A DNA stretch of 64,000 nucleotides from Plantago ovata. Lineage: Eukaryota > Streptophyta > Magnoliopsida > Lamiales > Plantaginaceae. Shown piece by piece: positions 1-10,172 of this stretch. Below the pieces are notes generated by a model, which saw nothing but the letters and a program-made list of their open reading frames with translations, searched no databases and was not told the origin of the DNA. The stretch lies in assembly GCA_028274465.1 (NCBI GenBank), contig CM051458.1, positions 34,422,692-34,486,691 of the forward strand, read 5' to 3'. The translations under genes and the position numbers were made by a program. Positions within the stretch are counted from its first letter, which is position 1, and every line of letters begins with the position of its first letter.

Positions 1-480
1 AATATTATTATGGATTTGGGCCAAAAGTGGTTAATAGGCCGGAATGTCTGTTGACAGATCAATCAAATTGTTATTTGGCTTCCTTCATCTCCAACCCATT
101 ACATATTTTATGATTTTTGTTGGGCTTTCCTCTTGCTAAAGTCCAAAGTCTATGTTAAGGCCCATTAATTGTATATGATTTTTTTGGAATTGGGGTGTTA
201 AATTCCAAAATCAATTTTAGAAATCCCAAATTGATTTGATGAACCCTAACCCTAGAAACGTGATTTGGTGAAATCCCCAAATACGACCATAATTTTTAAG
301 AAATCCCTAATTGATTTGAATAACGCTAACCCTAGAAAACCCGGTTATTTTATTATCGATTTTGGGCTAAATGCGGTAATGGGCTGAATGGATGTTGGAC
401 TTTTCTTTAGGCCAATTACGTATGTATATAATTTTTGTTGGACTTTTATCCAGTCCAGGCCCAAATCCTTAATTTTTCGA
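1..480. repeat. Diverged tandem duplication with telobox motifs
   Basis: Two related stretches are visible. Sequence near 13-175 (TTGGGCCAAAAGTGG, then TTTTTGTTGGGC) is echoed near 358-470 (TTTGGGCTAAATGCGG, then TTTTTGTTGGAC). Inside, a block of about 45 bp near 215-260 recurs near 295-340 and ends in CCCTAACCCTAG or GCTAACCCTAG. These are short telobox-like motifs of the kind common in plant promoters and introns, not a telomere array. No gene is evident. Confidence 0.45.
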
Positions 481-1438
481 ACATGACATACATTATCACT
501 GGCATTATATAATCAAATAATGATGGATTTATTCAAACAAATAGAACATAGTCAGTACGTGAATCAAAGAAATACTATATAATACAATTTGAACATAACA
601 TGCAGAGATAAGCCCAGTGCATATTAGGCCATAAATAGCACGCCTGCCATCCATCGCAACTGCCTCTGGAAAAAATCCACCAAGTATATTCCTCTTGGAC
701 CTTCGTAGCACCTTCGATCATGAATCCGAGCATAACATTACTGACCAATTCCAATTTCATAAACTGAAAATGATATCTACCATATATATATCCACACTAA
801 CACAAACCAACGATCTAACAGTTTCTGCATTCTTATGAACGATACCAAACTGTCAATGGTATGAGAATAAGAGGTCCTGCACACTTATGCAAATACTAAA
901 AATTTCATCATACTTATGTCCTCTTGCTACAACTTATCAAAAGTTCCTGTCCATATTGTGCATAGCATCCAGAGAAACCAAAATTGGAATTTCCATTTTA
1001 CAGTACATGTAAAATTCACCGTTGATTGCTCATGGGTGGTGCCTATTCAGCCTTGCAGTATCATGTAGTGCATGTTTACCAGTCACTAGCAACAAAAAAA
1101 CTTGACAATCCTTTTCAGCAACAGTAATTTACATGTTATCACACATGACATCACATGGCACAACAACAGTAATTTACATGTTATAACACATTATATTTGT
1201 TTCCAGAGAATGTTACAAAAATCAGAAAACTACATGCTAATAGTCCATTTTTTAATTTTTCAGCAATTTCAATGGATCAAAGCATCTTTTTTGCATGGTA
1301 AATACTGCAGATGGTATATTTGAAAAGCCATAGCATAGGATAGCCGGATTCATTGGCCAATAGCAAGGGGTCAGGATTCATCATAACTCATATTCAAGAA
1401 ATTTTCATATACAAAAAGAAAGAAAAAATAAATTTAAA
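481..1438. other. AT-rich intergenic sequence, no recognised gene
   Basis: Nothing convincing is seen here. Two overlapping reverse-strand reading frames of about 60 codons (529-760) are open, but neither has a recognisable motif or a splice context strong enough to call. A 22-bp stretch built on ACAGTAATTTACATGTTAT occurs twice near 1121-1185. Confidence 0.4.
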
Positions 1439-1657
1439 ATGGCCTCCTCTGCCTCTGTTTCTTATCCTGCCAAGTTCAACTACGAGCCTAAGGTCACCTG
1501 GACCATTGGTGACAGTATGAGACTCAACATTCAAGATGTATCATGCAGTTCAAGGCTCATGCTAGGGAACTGCAATAGGAGAGGTCCATTTTGGCAAGCT
1601 ACTGACCTGGCATCAAGGCTATCTATTGTGGGGTTTGAGCATATTGAGGTGAGCTAG
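1439..1657 (+). CDS. Hypothetical 72-codon ORF, possibly a gene fragment
   Basis: The reading frame starts in a good plant initiation context (AAAATGGCC) after an A-rich leader. It encodes a short product beginning MASSASVSYPAKF. I do not recognise the family. The stop lies within GTGAGCTAG, so a 5' splice site (GAG|GTGAGC) could remove it. The following sequence to about 1760 is partly open, and a poly(A)-like AATGAAAA lies near 1864. It may therefore be a small spliced gene or a decayed gene fragment. No signal peptide, membrane segment or catalytic motif is visible. Confidence 0.2.
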   Translation: MASSASVSYPAKFNYEPKVTWTIGDSMRLNIQDVSCSSRLMLGNCNRRGPFWQATDLASRLSIVGFEHIEVS

Positions 1658-2297
1658 CAGGCAACTGACATCAAGGTTGCTCTCATGGAGATCAGTGTGG
1701 TATCTCATCCTGAGATCATGAACAATGTGTACCAGGATCTCAGGGACCATTGCTCAGGTGAAGAGTGGCACGGTCTAGGCCATTCTTTTATTTTCAGATT
1801 TGGTTATATTTTTAAGTATTTTGGAATCAATGTACTGGTTTCTGCTGTGCTTACATGATTTCAATGAAAAGGCTATGTCTATTTATTTGCTCTTATTTGT
1901 TTTCTTCCCTTTTATTTTTTTAATAGATCATTTTCACAAAGTATTACTACAGACAATACAATAAAAAAAAATAGTAAATGATAATAAAAAGGCACAACTT
2001 TGATTCAACCAAAAGTAAATTTTATACATAGCCTTGATAACAGTTAATTAGATCAACAAATAGCACAAAACTGTGACCATAGGACGCAAAAGAAACATGA
2101 ATAGAATATTACTTCATCTCATTCTCCCTAAAACATAGCACATTACTTGAACGAGTATTTCATAACCCTCAGACTCACCAATCCAAACAGCAAAACCAAA
2201 AAAAAATGATCTTATTCATAAATGATGCTTCTTCCTAGAACAGAACAAACAACATACCAAATAATTTTTGTTTCTGGAAAAGACCCATGTTGAAACG
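1658..2297. other. AT-rich non-coding sequence
   Basis: This is T-rich then A-rich sequence with no coding frame or element terminus that I could recognise. It may include the 3' untranslated part of the small ORF at 1439-1657. Confidence 0.35.
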
Positions 2298-2495
2298 GAT
2301 ATATGATCTTATTCATAAAAGAACTTTTTCCTGTTAACCAGAATTTTGGAAGTGTGCCACTGTGCCTAGTTTGTGAGTTGGATGCGAAAGAATTTTTAAG
2401 AACTTCACAACAAGAAACAGAATCAGTAATCCATGTTACAGATCCATGTACTAAATTCAAATGCAACAAAAAGTTGCTTAGAGTTTACTTAAAAT
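2298..2495 (+). repeat. Dispersed repeat of about 200 bp, copy 1
   Basis: This block is closely similar to 3713-3908 in direct orientation. It contains GATCTTATTCATAAAAGA, then CCAGAATTTTGGAAGTGTGCC, then TTTGTGAGTTGGATG. Both copies keep a similar open frame over the central part, with a shared N-Q-N-F-G-S-V-P segment, so they may derive from an old coding exon or an unnamed transposon. The family is not recognised. Confidence 0.6.
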
Positions 2496-2566
2496 TCACA
2501 TTTGAAATCCACATAAGGCCAATTAAAATGCAGAACATAATATTCAACATTCAACACATCTTTATT

Positions 2567-2790
2567 CATTCACTGAAAAACAGATTACAATGTTGATATC
2601 ACATTCGCATAATAAATGTTACAAAGATCTTTATCTAAGTCGAACATAACAACAGAAAGTATGTTTCTATCTCCGTTTCATTCACTGAAAAACAGATTAC
2701 AATGTTGATATCACATTCGTATAATAAATGTTACAAAGATCTTTATCTAAGTCGAACATAATAACAGAAAGTATGTTTCTATCCCCGTTC
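2567..2790. repeat. Tandem duplication, two 112-bp units
   Basis: Unit 1 (2567-2678) and unit 2 (2679-2790) both begin CATTCACTGAAAAACAG and differ at only a few positions. The phase is exact at 112 bp. The near-identity indicates a recent local duplication of non-coding sequence. Confidence 0.9.
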
Positions 2791-3712
2791 TCCCAGGAAG
2801 GAAGCATTCACCCACGTCCCTGAGAAACGAGCTCATTGACTACTTTAGGGTATGGGGGGCCTGTGGAAGACGATCTTTGATGCACCGCCTTGGACACAAT
2901 CTAACTACTTCATCCCCGTTATGAAGGAGGGAGAGTAGAAACGAAAAACATGGAGAAGCAGAACAGCTAGGAGGCATTACGCCTTGCTAGCATATTCTGT
3001 AGAATCATTACGCCATGCTACCATATTCTTAGACAATCTTCTCTCCCTTTTTATGAAAAAAGAAAATTTCCGAGGAAAGCCAATGATTCACTCTTCTGGG
3101 TTTAGGTCGACCTCTAGGTTTTGGCAAAAAATAGATTTTGGAACTGGATGAACCGTGAGTTTGGGAATGATACTTAGCAAACGACAAAGTATCATTCTAT
3201 CCAAGCCACTGCCATCTGAAGGTGAAATGTGAGCACCAGTATTGTAGTAGGTCATACTTTCTGGTGGAAGAAGGCACAAGCAAGGGAAGAAGGTTGTAGA
3301 GAGGTTAATGGAATAAACTTTTTTGCACACACAAAAAGCACATAACTAGTAGTGATATATATAGACACATATCTACCCACTAAACAGTCTCAATGCAGTA
3401 TATGCAAGCATTCATAGCCTTTCATTTAAAGCATTACAGTTTCCAATGGTCAAACTGACATCTCCACTTCCCCAAGGATAGAGATAAGATCAGCTGAGTC
3501 AACAAAGGAAAATAATAGTTCAAATTTTGAAAGGTCCAGTAAAAAAAAACAGTTTAAAGAAGTAGTTCAAATGTTGTGCATAATGTTCTTTGACCTTTCA
3601 ACAGAATTAGTTAAATTCTCAGTTATACCAATCCCCCAAACTTGCTGTAAAATATAAACAAATTTATGAACAAGTTGCCCAAATTGTTTGAGGCAAAGAG
3701 AGGATATAAATG
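2791..3712. other. Non-coding spacer
   Basis: No supported gene. A reverse-strand open frame of 80 codons (3088-3330) has no recognisable motif. A short imperfect tandem copy of ATTACGCC(T/A)TGCTA(G/C)CATATTCT lies near 2978-3030. Confidence 0.4.
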
Positions 3713-3908
3713 ATCTTATTCATAAAAGACCTTATACTGTTAACCAGAATTTTGGAAGTGTGCCATGGCGCCTAGTTTGTGAATTGGATGAGAAAGAACT
3801 TTTAATAATTTCACAACAAGAAAAAGAATCAGTAATCCATGTTACAGAATCAGTAATCCATGTACTAAATTGAAATGCACTCAAAAGTTCCTTAGAGTTT
3901 GCTTAAAA
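3713..3908 (+). repeat. Dispersed repeat of about 200 bp, copy 2
   Basis: This is the direct-orientation partner of 2298-2495. Its reading frame ends earlier because an internal segment, AATCAGTAATCCATGT, is duplicated (near 3827-3860). The two copies lie about 1.4 kb apart and may mark a degraded mobile element. Confidence 0.6.
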
Positions 3909-4660
3909 GTCTCATTTGAATGAATCTCATGATTACTTTTTGTTGTATTTCATCATTATTAACAACCTTTTTTTTAATTGTTTTTGTCTACATCAACACT
4001 CAACCACAACAAGACAATATGCTTAATGGTATAACCACTTAATGCACAACAAATGATAAGTAAAGAAACCCTGATATATTCAAAATAAATGTTTGCATTC
4101 ATGAAATAAAGTCATACATGAGTTGATCACAGTTTTCAAATTAATACTTAATACACATTTTTTTAAATTGAAAAAATATATATATGATCACTTACTTGTA
4201 GAATAAAGATCTGAAAATTGCAATTCCAATCGGCGAAAAAGACATACGGCCGAGACGGGGTAGAAGACATAGGGCCGAAACTGCAATTCCAATCGATCTT
4301 TCGATCCGGAGACGAGACGAAATCTAGGTTGAAAATATTTTATCGGGGCGAAGAATATATATGGAAGAAATTTTTAAATCTATGTGGAGCTGCGTCACTG
4401 GGAAGAAGACAATCGGTGTGCTTTTGCGTCACAAGGGTTCGGCCGGGTACGAAATCTGGGAAGAATTTTATTTTTGAAAACATTTGTCAATGGGAGGAAT
4501 CGATGAACAAGCTGCAATATTTTTGAATTAGTCTGTCTTAATAAACGGCTAGGGTTATGAGCGAATGATTTCTTTGATTTTGATTAAGAAATTTAAAATT
4601 GTGAATTGGATGAGAAATTTTATGCTTAAGTAGTATTGATTTTGATATTGTGCATACATC
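3909..4660. other. AT-rich spacer, no recognised gene
   Basis: The 13-mer GCAATTCCAATCG occurs at 4220 and 4283 inside a short imperfect repeat containing GACATACGGCCGA and GACATAGGGCCGA. A 100-codon open frame overlaps 4218-4526 but shows no motif and no start context. Confidence 0.35.
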
Positions 4661-4739
4661 AAAACGTGGCTGAGTGGTAATGTTGGAATCTTTTACTCCA
4701 GCGACCAAAGTTCAATCCCCACCATCGTTATTTTTTTTT
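4661..4739 (+). other. tRNA-like Pol III unit (tRNA pseudogene or SINE head)
   Basis: A box-A-like TGGCTGAGTGGT (4667-4678) is followed 30 bp later by a box-B-like AGTTCAATCC (4709-4718) and then nine T residues (4731-4739), the arrangement of a Pol III unit with a terminator. The 5' AACG.TGG and 3' CCATCGTT nearly pair as an acceptor stem, but the T stem does not pair, so it is not a working tRNA. Anticodon not assignable. Confidence 0.35.
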
Positions 4740-4750
4740 AATAAGAACGG

Positions 4751-4920
4751 AATTTATCATTTACAACCAAGATAACTCAGTTGTAAACGGAAAATCCCAT
4801 TTACAACCAAGATAATCAAGTTGTAAATGATAGATGATGGTTGTAAATGATTTCCAACCGTCCAGATCATGATTACAAGTGTTTACAACTGTTTACAAGT
4901 GTAAAGTCGTAACATTATGA
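4751..4920. repeat. Foldback repeat built on TTTACAACC / GGTTGTAAA
   Basis: ATTTACAACCAAGATAA occurs twice directly, and TTGTAAATGAT and GGTTGTAAATGAT occur in the opposite sense, so the block can fold on itself. It could be a MITE remnant or the subterminal array of a DNA transposon. No clear terminal inverted repeat or target duplication was found. Confidence 0.4.
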
Positions 4921-4972
4921 CTTTACAACAGTTCGTTAGCATAGACTCACCGTTTTGGATGTTTATTTGTAA

Positions 4973-5942
4973 TTGTGTAGAAAGAATTTTTCATGCCTGA
5001 AAAAGTTGATGTGGGATCTCTGGTGGACCTTCAACTCTCATGGTAGTGCCATTTACAAGAACACGATTCATAATCTGAAGGAGAAGTGGCAGAAGAAGCA
5101 GCCAAAACCCGACTGGGTGGAGATGGCATTTGGAGGGCGTGGACGTTATACTGGTCTGACCCGAAAGTCCAGACGCAGGCTGATCAGGACAGTGAGAACA
5201 GGAGGGCGCAACCGACTGATGGGACCAGGACCCTGGTGACACACCGTTTTGGATCTGAGTCGATCGCTACAGAACATATGAGACAGAAGGTAAGTGTATT
5301 AACTTTTTCATTTTATCATCATTCTTATACTTGTAATTTACTTCGAACTTTGAAACTAAGTATACGATGTTGTCATGTGTCATTCAGTTGAAGGAGAAAG
5401 AAAGTCTCCTTTTCACCTTGTTCTCGAGATCTCAGAAGGGCAAGGACGGAGGTTGGTTGTGTGATGAAGCCAGAACAGTTGCGGTGAGTTCAACAATACA
5501 TGTGTTTATTAAATATTGATGATTTTGTAACTAATTAACAACATAACTAACACCTTGCACTCTTGATTTTTCATTTCAGACGTCCTATGAGCGGAGGATT
5601 CGTGTTCAGGATCTCACTGTTGAGGAAATGAATGCCATTTTCCTCGAGGTGAATCCTCCAAACGAGAAGGGTCGTCGCTTGGGACTGGGGAGTGCAGCAT
5701 CCCTCCCTGATGTGGGCTCGAGGCCGGCTCGTGCCCGTGGTAGCTCTTCATCACATACCACGTCATCTTCATCAGCTGCCGCTAGAGATCATGCCTTCCA
5801 ACTTCAGTTGTAGGTGAAGGATGAGGAGATAAGGAGGCTACTCGAGGTGCAGGCTCAACAACAAGCTATGCTCGCTGACTTGTATGCGAGGCTGGGGGCG
5901 GTACCGCCACAGCCACCAGCACCACCACCACCCTCTCCATGA
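4973..5942 (+). pseudogene. CACTA (En/Spm-type) transposon protein, Ptta/En/Spm family, broken
   Basis: The protein resembles the plant Ptta/En/Spm transposase family (second ORF of CACTA elements): a KPDWVE segment, an IWRAWTLYWSDPK segment, a G-S-E-S-I-A region and a C-terminal helix with a proline-rich tail. Three exons are visible: to 5289 (AAG|GTAAGT), 5388-5483 (CAG before 5388, GCG|GTGAGT after) and 5580-5942 (CAG before 5580). All junctions keep the frame. Two lesions break it: a one-base deletion near 5123, between WVE and the IWRAW segment, and an in-frame TAG at 5811-5813 where the frame continues to TGA at 5940-5942. The subterminal array and terminus at 6221-6538 place it inside a CACTA element. 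The upstream transposase ORF and left terminus are not seen. The family call is by motif, without a search. Confidence 0.7.
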
Positions 5943-5943
5943 T

Positions 5944-5985
5944 CCCATAGCATTTTCATTAGCTCCCATAGCATTTTCATTAGCT
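5944..5985. repeat. Two 21-bp tandem units
   Basis: CCCATAGCATTTTCATTAGCT is repeated exactly twice (5944-5964 and 5965-5985), just downstream of the CACTA gene stop. Confidence 0.9.
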
Positions 5986-6220
5986 CTATTACTATTTTCT
6001 GCATGAATACTGTGTACGATATGATATTAATTTGGATTAGTATTGTACGTATGATTATTATTATTATATGTATGGAGGATTTCGTTACATTTTTATGATT
6101 TTTTTAATTATTTTCGGTACCTTTGGTCTATAATAATTTGTGTAGCAGGTTGGTTAATTGAACAGGTTTGAATTTGATTTTGGTATTCATTATTATAATA
6201 AGTTTTTTTTTAATTTATTG

Positions 6221-6538
6221 ACGGATGGTCTATTACATTTAGCGATGGATGGTTCATCCATCGCAGTGCGACGGATGACGATCGTCGCCAAATCTCCGAT
6301 CGGACCACCACGTGGCAATGGACGTAGCCGCTAAAAAGTCAACATTTCATCCGTCGCTAGTTGCGTCGCTAGTCCGTCGCTAATTCGCGACGGATGAACG
6401 ATTCGTGGCTAATTCTATAGCGACGGAACGCTCATCCGTCGCTAAATCGGCCGATCCGTCGCTAGTGTTTTATAGCGACGGATCGGCATTATCCAACGAC
6501 GGATGGATCCGTCGCTGGATCTGTGCATCCTTGTAGTG
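6221..6538 (+). mobile_element. CACTA right subterminal array and terminus
   Basis: The block is filled with TCCGTCGCTAA and TAGCGACGGA motifs in both orientations, the usual binding-site array near CACTA ends, and finishes with CATCCTTGTAGTG at 6538. The reverse complement starts CACTACAAG, the diagnostic CACTA terminus. A matching left terminus was not found between 1 and 4970, so the element seems truncated or rearranged on the left. Confidence 0.75.
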
Positions 6539-6543
6539 CCATG

Positions 6544-7116
6544 GATTCGATGGCTCAGCTCTTCATAGCATCCCAACAGCATTATTAGGTCCACAATTGT
6601 GCCTTGGTCATCATCCTCTCCATACACCCCTAATTCCATCTCTTCTTTTCCACATAGTTCATCCTCATCTATTCTTGTGTGCATATTATCTTCTCCATCT
6701 GTATTTTCCTCTTTATCGCTTAAGAAATGGAGGTGCACCTTAATAGTTCAGCCATCAGAGGGAACATTCAGGGGTGATATTTGGGTTACTCCGCGAGGCA
6801 GCTCCGATTAGACATTCAGGGGATATGGAATGAAGTCAACTGGGACAAAGGTGGGGTTTCTTAAATCTAGTCCCTTTGATTAGACAATTGTGGGCTGTGA
6901 GTAGGTAGTGGGTAGTTGGGTCCAGAATACTTAATTAGTATGTGGGGTTCTCTCTAACTCAAGTTTCCTTTCCAGATTCTCCTCAAGTAAGTCATCAAAG
7001 AGCCCCATATCATCCATCCCGTCTGAAGGGCGGAGGGGGCACCAAATTTCAGTTTTTCTCTTTTCCTTTGGTCTGTGGCACAGTAAACCTTCACTTAACC
7101 TATAGTGCTTAGGCAA
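6544..7116 (-). other. Reverse-strand open frames of unknown origin
   Basis: Two reverse-strand frames look coding-like: an acidic one (about 6738 to 6550, rich in D and E) and one at 7116-6931 containing CPLRPSDGMDD. They may be exon remnants of a host gene or of a transposon interrupted by the CACTA terminus at 6538. I do not recognise either and saw no convincing splice sites joining them. Confidence 0.25.
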
Positions 7117-7200
7117 TGATTACCATGACTTGCAACCTAATTCTAACTAATCCTAACAGAACTTCGTTCACAAGAACAAGGACAGATAGAACAATGCTAG

Positions 7201-8472
7201 CAGTACAAAAAAACTGGGTTTTAGCCACGGATCTATCAGTGGCTAAAACGCCCGATCCGTCGCTAAAAACCTTTAGCCACAGATAGATCCGTTACTAATA
7301 AGGCTGTGCTCATTTTTTGCGTAGCAGTTGTTTAGCCACGGATAGTATCCGTGGCTAAATATAGCGACGGTTCGGTGATTTTTTATGACATATAAAGATT
7401 GATCGGGTTGGATCCGGACTTCGGGCTTAGCCACAAATGGATTCTATCCGTGGCTAAGCTTAGCCACGGATAAAATCTATCCGTGGCTAAATTAGCCACG
7501 GATAGATTTTATCCGTGGCTAAAATTCATTTAAAAAAATATATTTCTATTTCTTTTAAGTTGTTTAATTCACCTACAGTATAATAAAATATCATTTGATT
7601 GAATATTTTTTTCAATACAATAAAGGGTGCTACGAGTATCGAACTCGTGACCTCTCGCATTTAGCGAGAATCGTACCACTAGACCAAACACCCATTTTTT
7701 CTTTATATTACACAAAAATAATCAAGAAACAAACTAACTAATAGCAAAACATACAATAATACAATAAATTAAACACCAAAATCATTCATGCATTAGTAAT
7801 AAAACTTAAAGATAACTGCAACGAGAGGAAATAAAAATAATACATCCATGAGTCACAAAACTTACATAGAAACCATTAAGTATATTACTCTTGAAGAGTT
7901 TATTTTACTATTTACTTTATTCACAAGTACATTACACACGCAAAGCCATATGATAATCTTTGAGTGGAACGGTAATCAGGAACAGTGGATACCTGCGGTT
8001 AAGATGAAGAATGTCCATGGTAGGCGAAGGCCCCGAAATGCGGAACAGAACCCATCCCTTGATTAGCAGCAGCAACACTAGTACTATTAGGGGTGGTTTT
8101 GAGGGAATCTGTGGTGGATGTGAGAACTTATCTCGGTGTTACTTATCTCGATTTTAGCCACGGATAATTTTATCCGTGGCTAAATAATTCTAATCGTGGC
8201 TAATTAGCCACGAATAGAAATATCCGTGGCTAAAATTATTTTTTCCTTTTCTTTAATTCCGTTTTTTTTTTTAAAAAAAAAGGTCAATAGGTTTAGCCAA
8301 GAATAATTTATCCGTGGCACAATCCCGCGAACTCGGGCCTGAACATGCACGAATTGAGTGTCCAGACTCAGTTCGTGCATATCCTTGACTAATACACCGA
8401 TTCGTGGCTAATTTAGCCACGGATAGTATCCGTCGCTACGAGTGGTGGCTATTTTCAGAATTTCTTGTAGTG
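7201..8472. mobile_element. Non-autonomous CACTA element (mini-CACTA), complete
   Basis: The left end CAGTACAAAAAAACTGG (7201) and the right end CAGAATTTCTTGTAGTG (8472) are imperfect inverted termini of the CACTACAAGAAA type. A 3-bp target duplication TAG flanks both ends (7198-7200 and 8473-8475), as expected for CACTA elements. Both subterminal zones carry inverted TAGCCACGGATA / TATCCGTGGCTA pairs plus some TCCGTCGCTAA motifs shared with the terminus at 6221-6538. There is no transposase; the only internal landmark is a tRNA-like sequence at 7625-7693. The first terminal C of the left CACTAC is followed by a mutated AG. Confidence 0.85.
7625..7693 (-). tRNA. tRNA-Pro-like sequence with shortened anticodon loop, probably a pseudogene
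   Basis: On the reverse strand the 69-nt sequence starts GGGTGTTTGGTCTAGTGG and ends ACTCGTAGCACCC. The acceptor stem pairs at 7 of 7 positions (one G-U) and the T stem at 5 of 5 around TTCGATA. The D arm and anticodon stem (CTCGC/GCGAG) match plant tRNA-Pro as I know it. The anticodon loop is TAAAT, two bases short of the normal seven, so the proline anticodon is lost. Read with the stem shifted, a seven-base loop CTAAATG is possible. The intact stems suggest it was functional recently. It lies inside the mini-CACTA. Confidence 0.55.
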
Positions 8473-8960
8473 TAGAATACAACCTAACTCGCTCAGAAGA
8501 TACTCAGATATATAATATGAATTCTACGAATTATAGGCTCAGTCTTCGTGTCTTCAAAGCTGGTATTCTCCTCTATTTATAGTGGAAATTTCGTGCATAG
8601 GTCAGTAGAGAAGAGTCCCAACATGTTCCAAGTCTGTTTGTGTGCCCGGTTCAAATCTTCAATGCTAATCCACAATCATTATGACTTGTTCTTCGTGTTA
8701 GCCATACAGATCGGTGCGTGGTAACGTTTTTAAATTTTCGCACTAGATCATCGATCTAAGAAGATCTTAACCATCAAATATCGTCATACGAGTTACCAAG
8801 CTTTATGATTATTAACCATTAACTATCTATAACATATATAAACAGGGATTATAAACATATAAACAATTTAAAACCCTCTATTCCATGATAACATAATTAC
8901 TAACAAGCAAGTTTTCAATTCAACTAGAATAGCAAAACTTCAAGTTCATATAATTAGCAT
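8473..8960. other. Non-coding, possible old LTR sequence
   Basis: This stretch contains CTCTATTTATAG near 8571-8582, whose complement is a TATA box of the kind found in plant LTRs. Removing the mini-CACTA joins it to 7117-7200. No ORF or element boundary is clear. Confidence 0.3.
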
Positions 8961-9249
8961 TGTTGGAGAATTTAATATATATTACTAGATTCCATTCCTC
9001 CCCAACAGCTTAAACTTTTGGGAGAGTTGGAATTCTATCATGGTATCAGAGCCATCTGGCTCACGCCCACCTGGGTTCAAATCTCCTCGGAGACAAACTC
9101 CGCCCCATATTAAATTTCCACTCGATTGGCCTCCTAATGAGGTTGAAATCGGCCACGAGTGCGAGGGAGTGTTGAAGAATTTAATATAAATGACTAGATT
9201 TCGTTCCTCCCCAATAGCTTAAGCTTTTGGGAGAGTTGGAATTCTATCA
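8961..9249 (+). mobile_element. TRIM (terminal-repeat retrotransposon in miniature), complete
   Basis: Two 80-bp LTRs (8961-9040 and 9170-9249) both run from TGTTG(G/A)AGAATTTAATATA to GGAATTCTATCA. Directly after the left LTR is TGGTATCAGAGCC (9041-9053), complementary to the 3' end of initiator Met-tRNA. Directly before the right LTR is a purine tract GCGAGGGAG (9161-9169). The flanks AGCAT (8956-8960) and ATCAT (9250-9254) match at 4 of 5 bases as a target duplication. No coding capacity is present, as expected of TRIMs, which rely on proteins from other LTR elements. The LTRs differ at about seven sites. Confidence 0.9.
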
Positions 9250-9880
9250 ATCATATACTTATGAATCACCATAAATCCATATAATGTGAATTCATAAATC
9301 ATGCAGCGGAATAACAATCACATATACATCATACAATATATGCAAACACATTAAGTTCCTAGTTCATGCAATTCTAAGATCATGAACATTACCAATCGAA
9401 GATGTGCACATTGTTAGTTGTTCGTTTGTGTACTACAAGCTTCCAAACAACAAATCAACAACACAGGAACTCAACAAATCACTTCTTGAATCCTTCTACA
9501 AGCTTACGAACTAAATTCGAACACCACCTTATGATGATGATGATGTCGACGGCAGAAGTATATATTTATATATATTTTTTTGTTGAATCGATATCACGAT
9601 CTTGTTCTTACATGCTCCAGACAAGGAATATAGTGAGAGAGGACTCAAGACAACTAAAGATTGAACAACGAAGAAAAAATCTCAAAGCTATGGAGATCTT
9701 AGAGAAATCTATGGTGGGTGGTTATGGAGGTAGGGTTTATTTTCTAAGTGTTATGAAGAGAGAAAAGACTTTAGAATTTTATAGTAGCTAGCAACTGAAA
9801 AACGAAGTCTATTGCTCTCTATTTATAACAAGAGAAATCAACATCTAGGGGGGCCAATAGCTGATCGATCAGCTGCTATT

Positions 9881-10172
9881 TCCTTCGGGAAAAGTTCAGA
9901 TTTTAATTTGACTTTATCAGGAAAAGGATATCTGAAAGAATATGTTTTTCTGATCGAGTCAAGATATTGTTATCTCAACTAGAAACCTACTATGAGTTTG
10001 TTTATAATTAATTACAAACTTACTTTTCCTTCGGAAAAAGTTCATATTTTAATTTGACTTTATCAGAAAAAGGATATTTGAAAGAATATGTTTTTCTGAT
10101 CCAGTCAAGATATTGTTATCTCAACTAGAAACCTACTATGAGTTTGTTTCTAATTAATTACAATTACATAAA
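9881..10172. repeat. Tandem duplication, two 146-bp units
   Basis: Units 9881-10026 and 10027-10172 both start TCCTTCGG and share TTTTAATTTGACTTTATCAG and CTACTATGAGTTTGTTT. They differ at only a few bases. They lie upstream of the reverse TATA box in the presumed old LTR. Confidence 0.85.

Noticed and set aside
240..338. AACCCTAACCCTAG as telomere sequence
   Set aside because: Only two units at a time, in a diverged tandem repeat; these are teloboxes or chance, not a telomeric array.
2576..2790. CRISPR-like or satellite array
   Set aside because: There are only two directly adjacent 112-bp units with no spacers; it is a simple tandem duplication.
9402..9791. A 129-codon forward ORF
   Set aside because: It lies in a presumed LTR, contains microsatellite-like Met and Tyr-Ile runs, and shows no domain.
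9859..9874. Perfect 16-bp palindrome AGCTGATCGATCAGCT as an operator
   Set aside because: It is in plant repeat DNA with no adjacent gene; short palindromes of this size arise by chance in a window this long.
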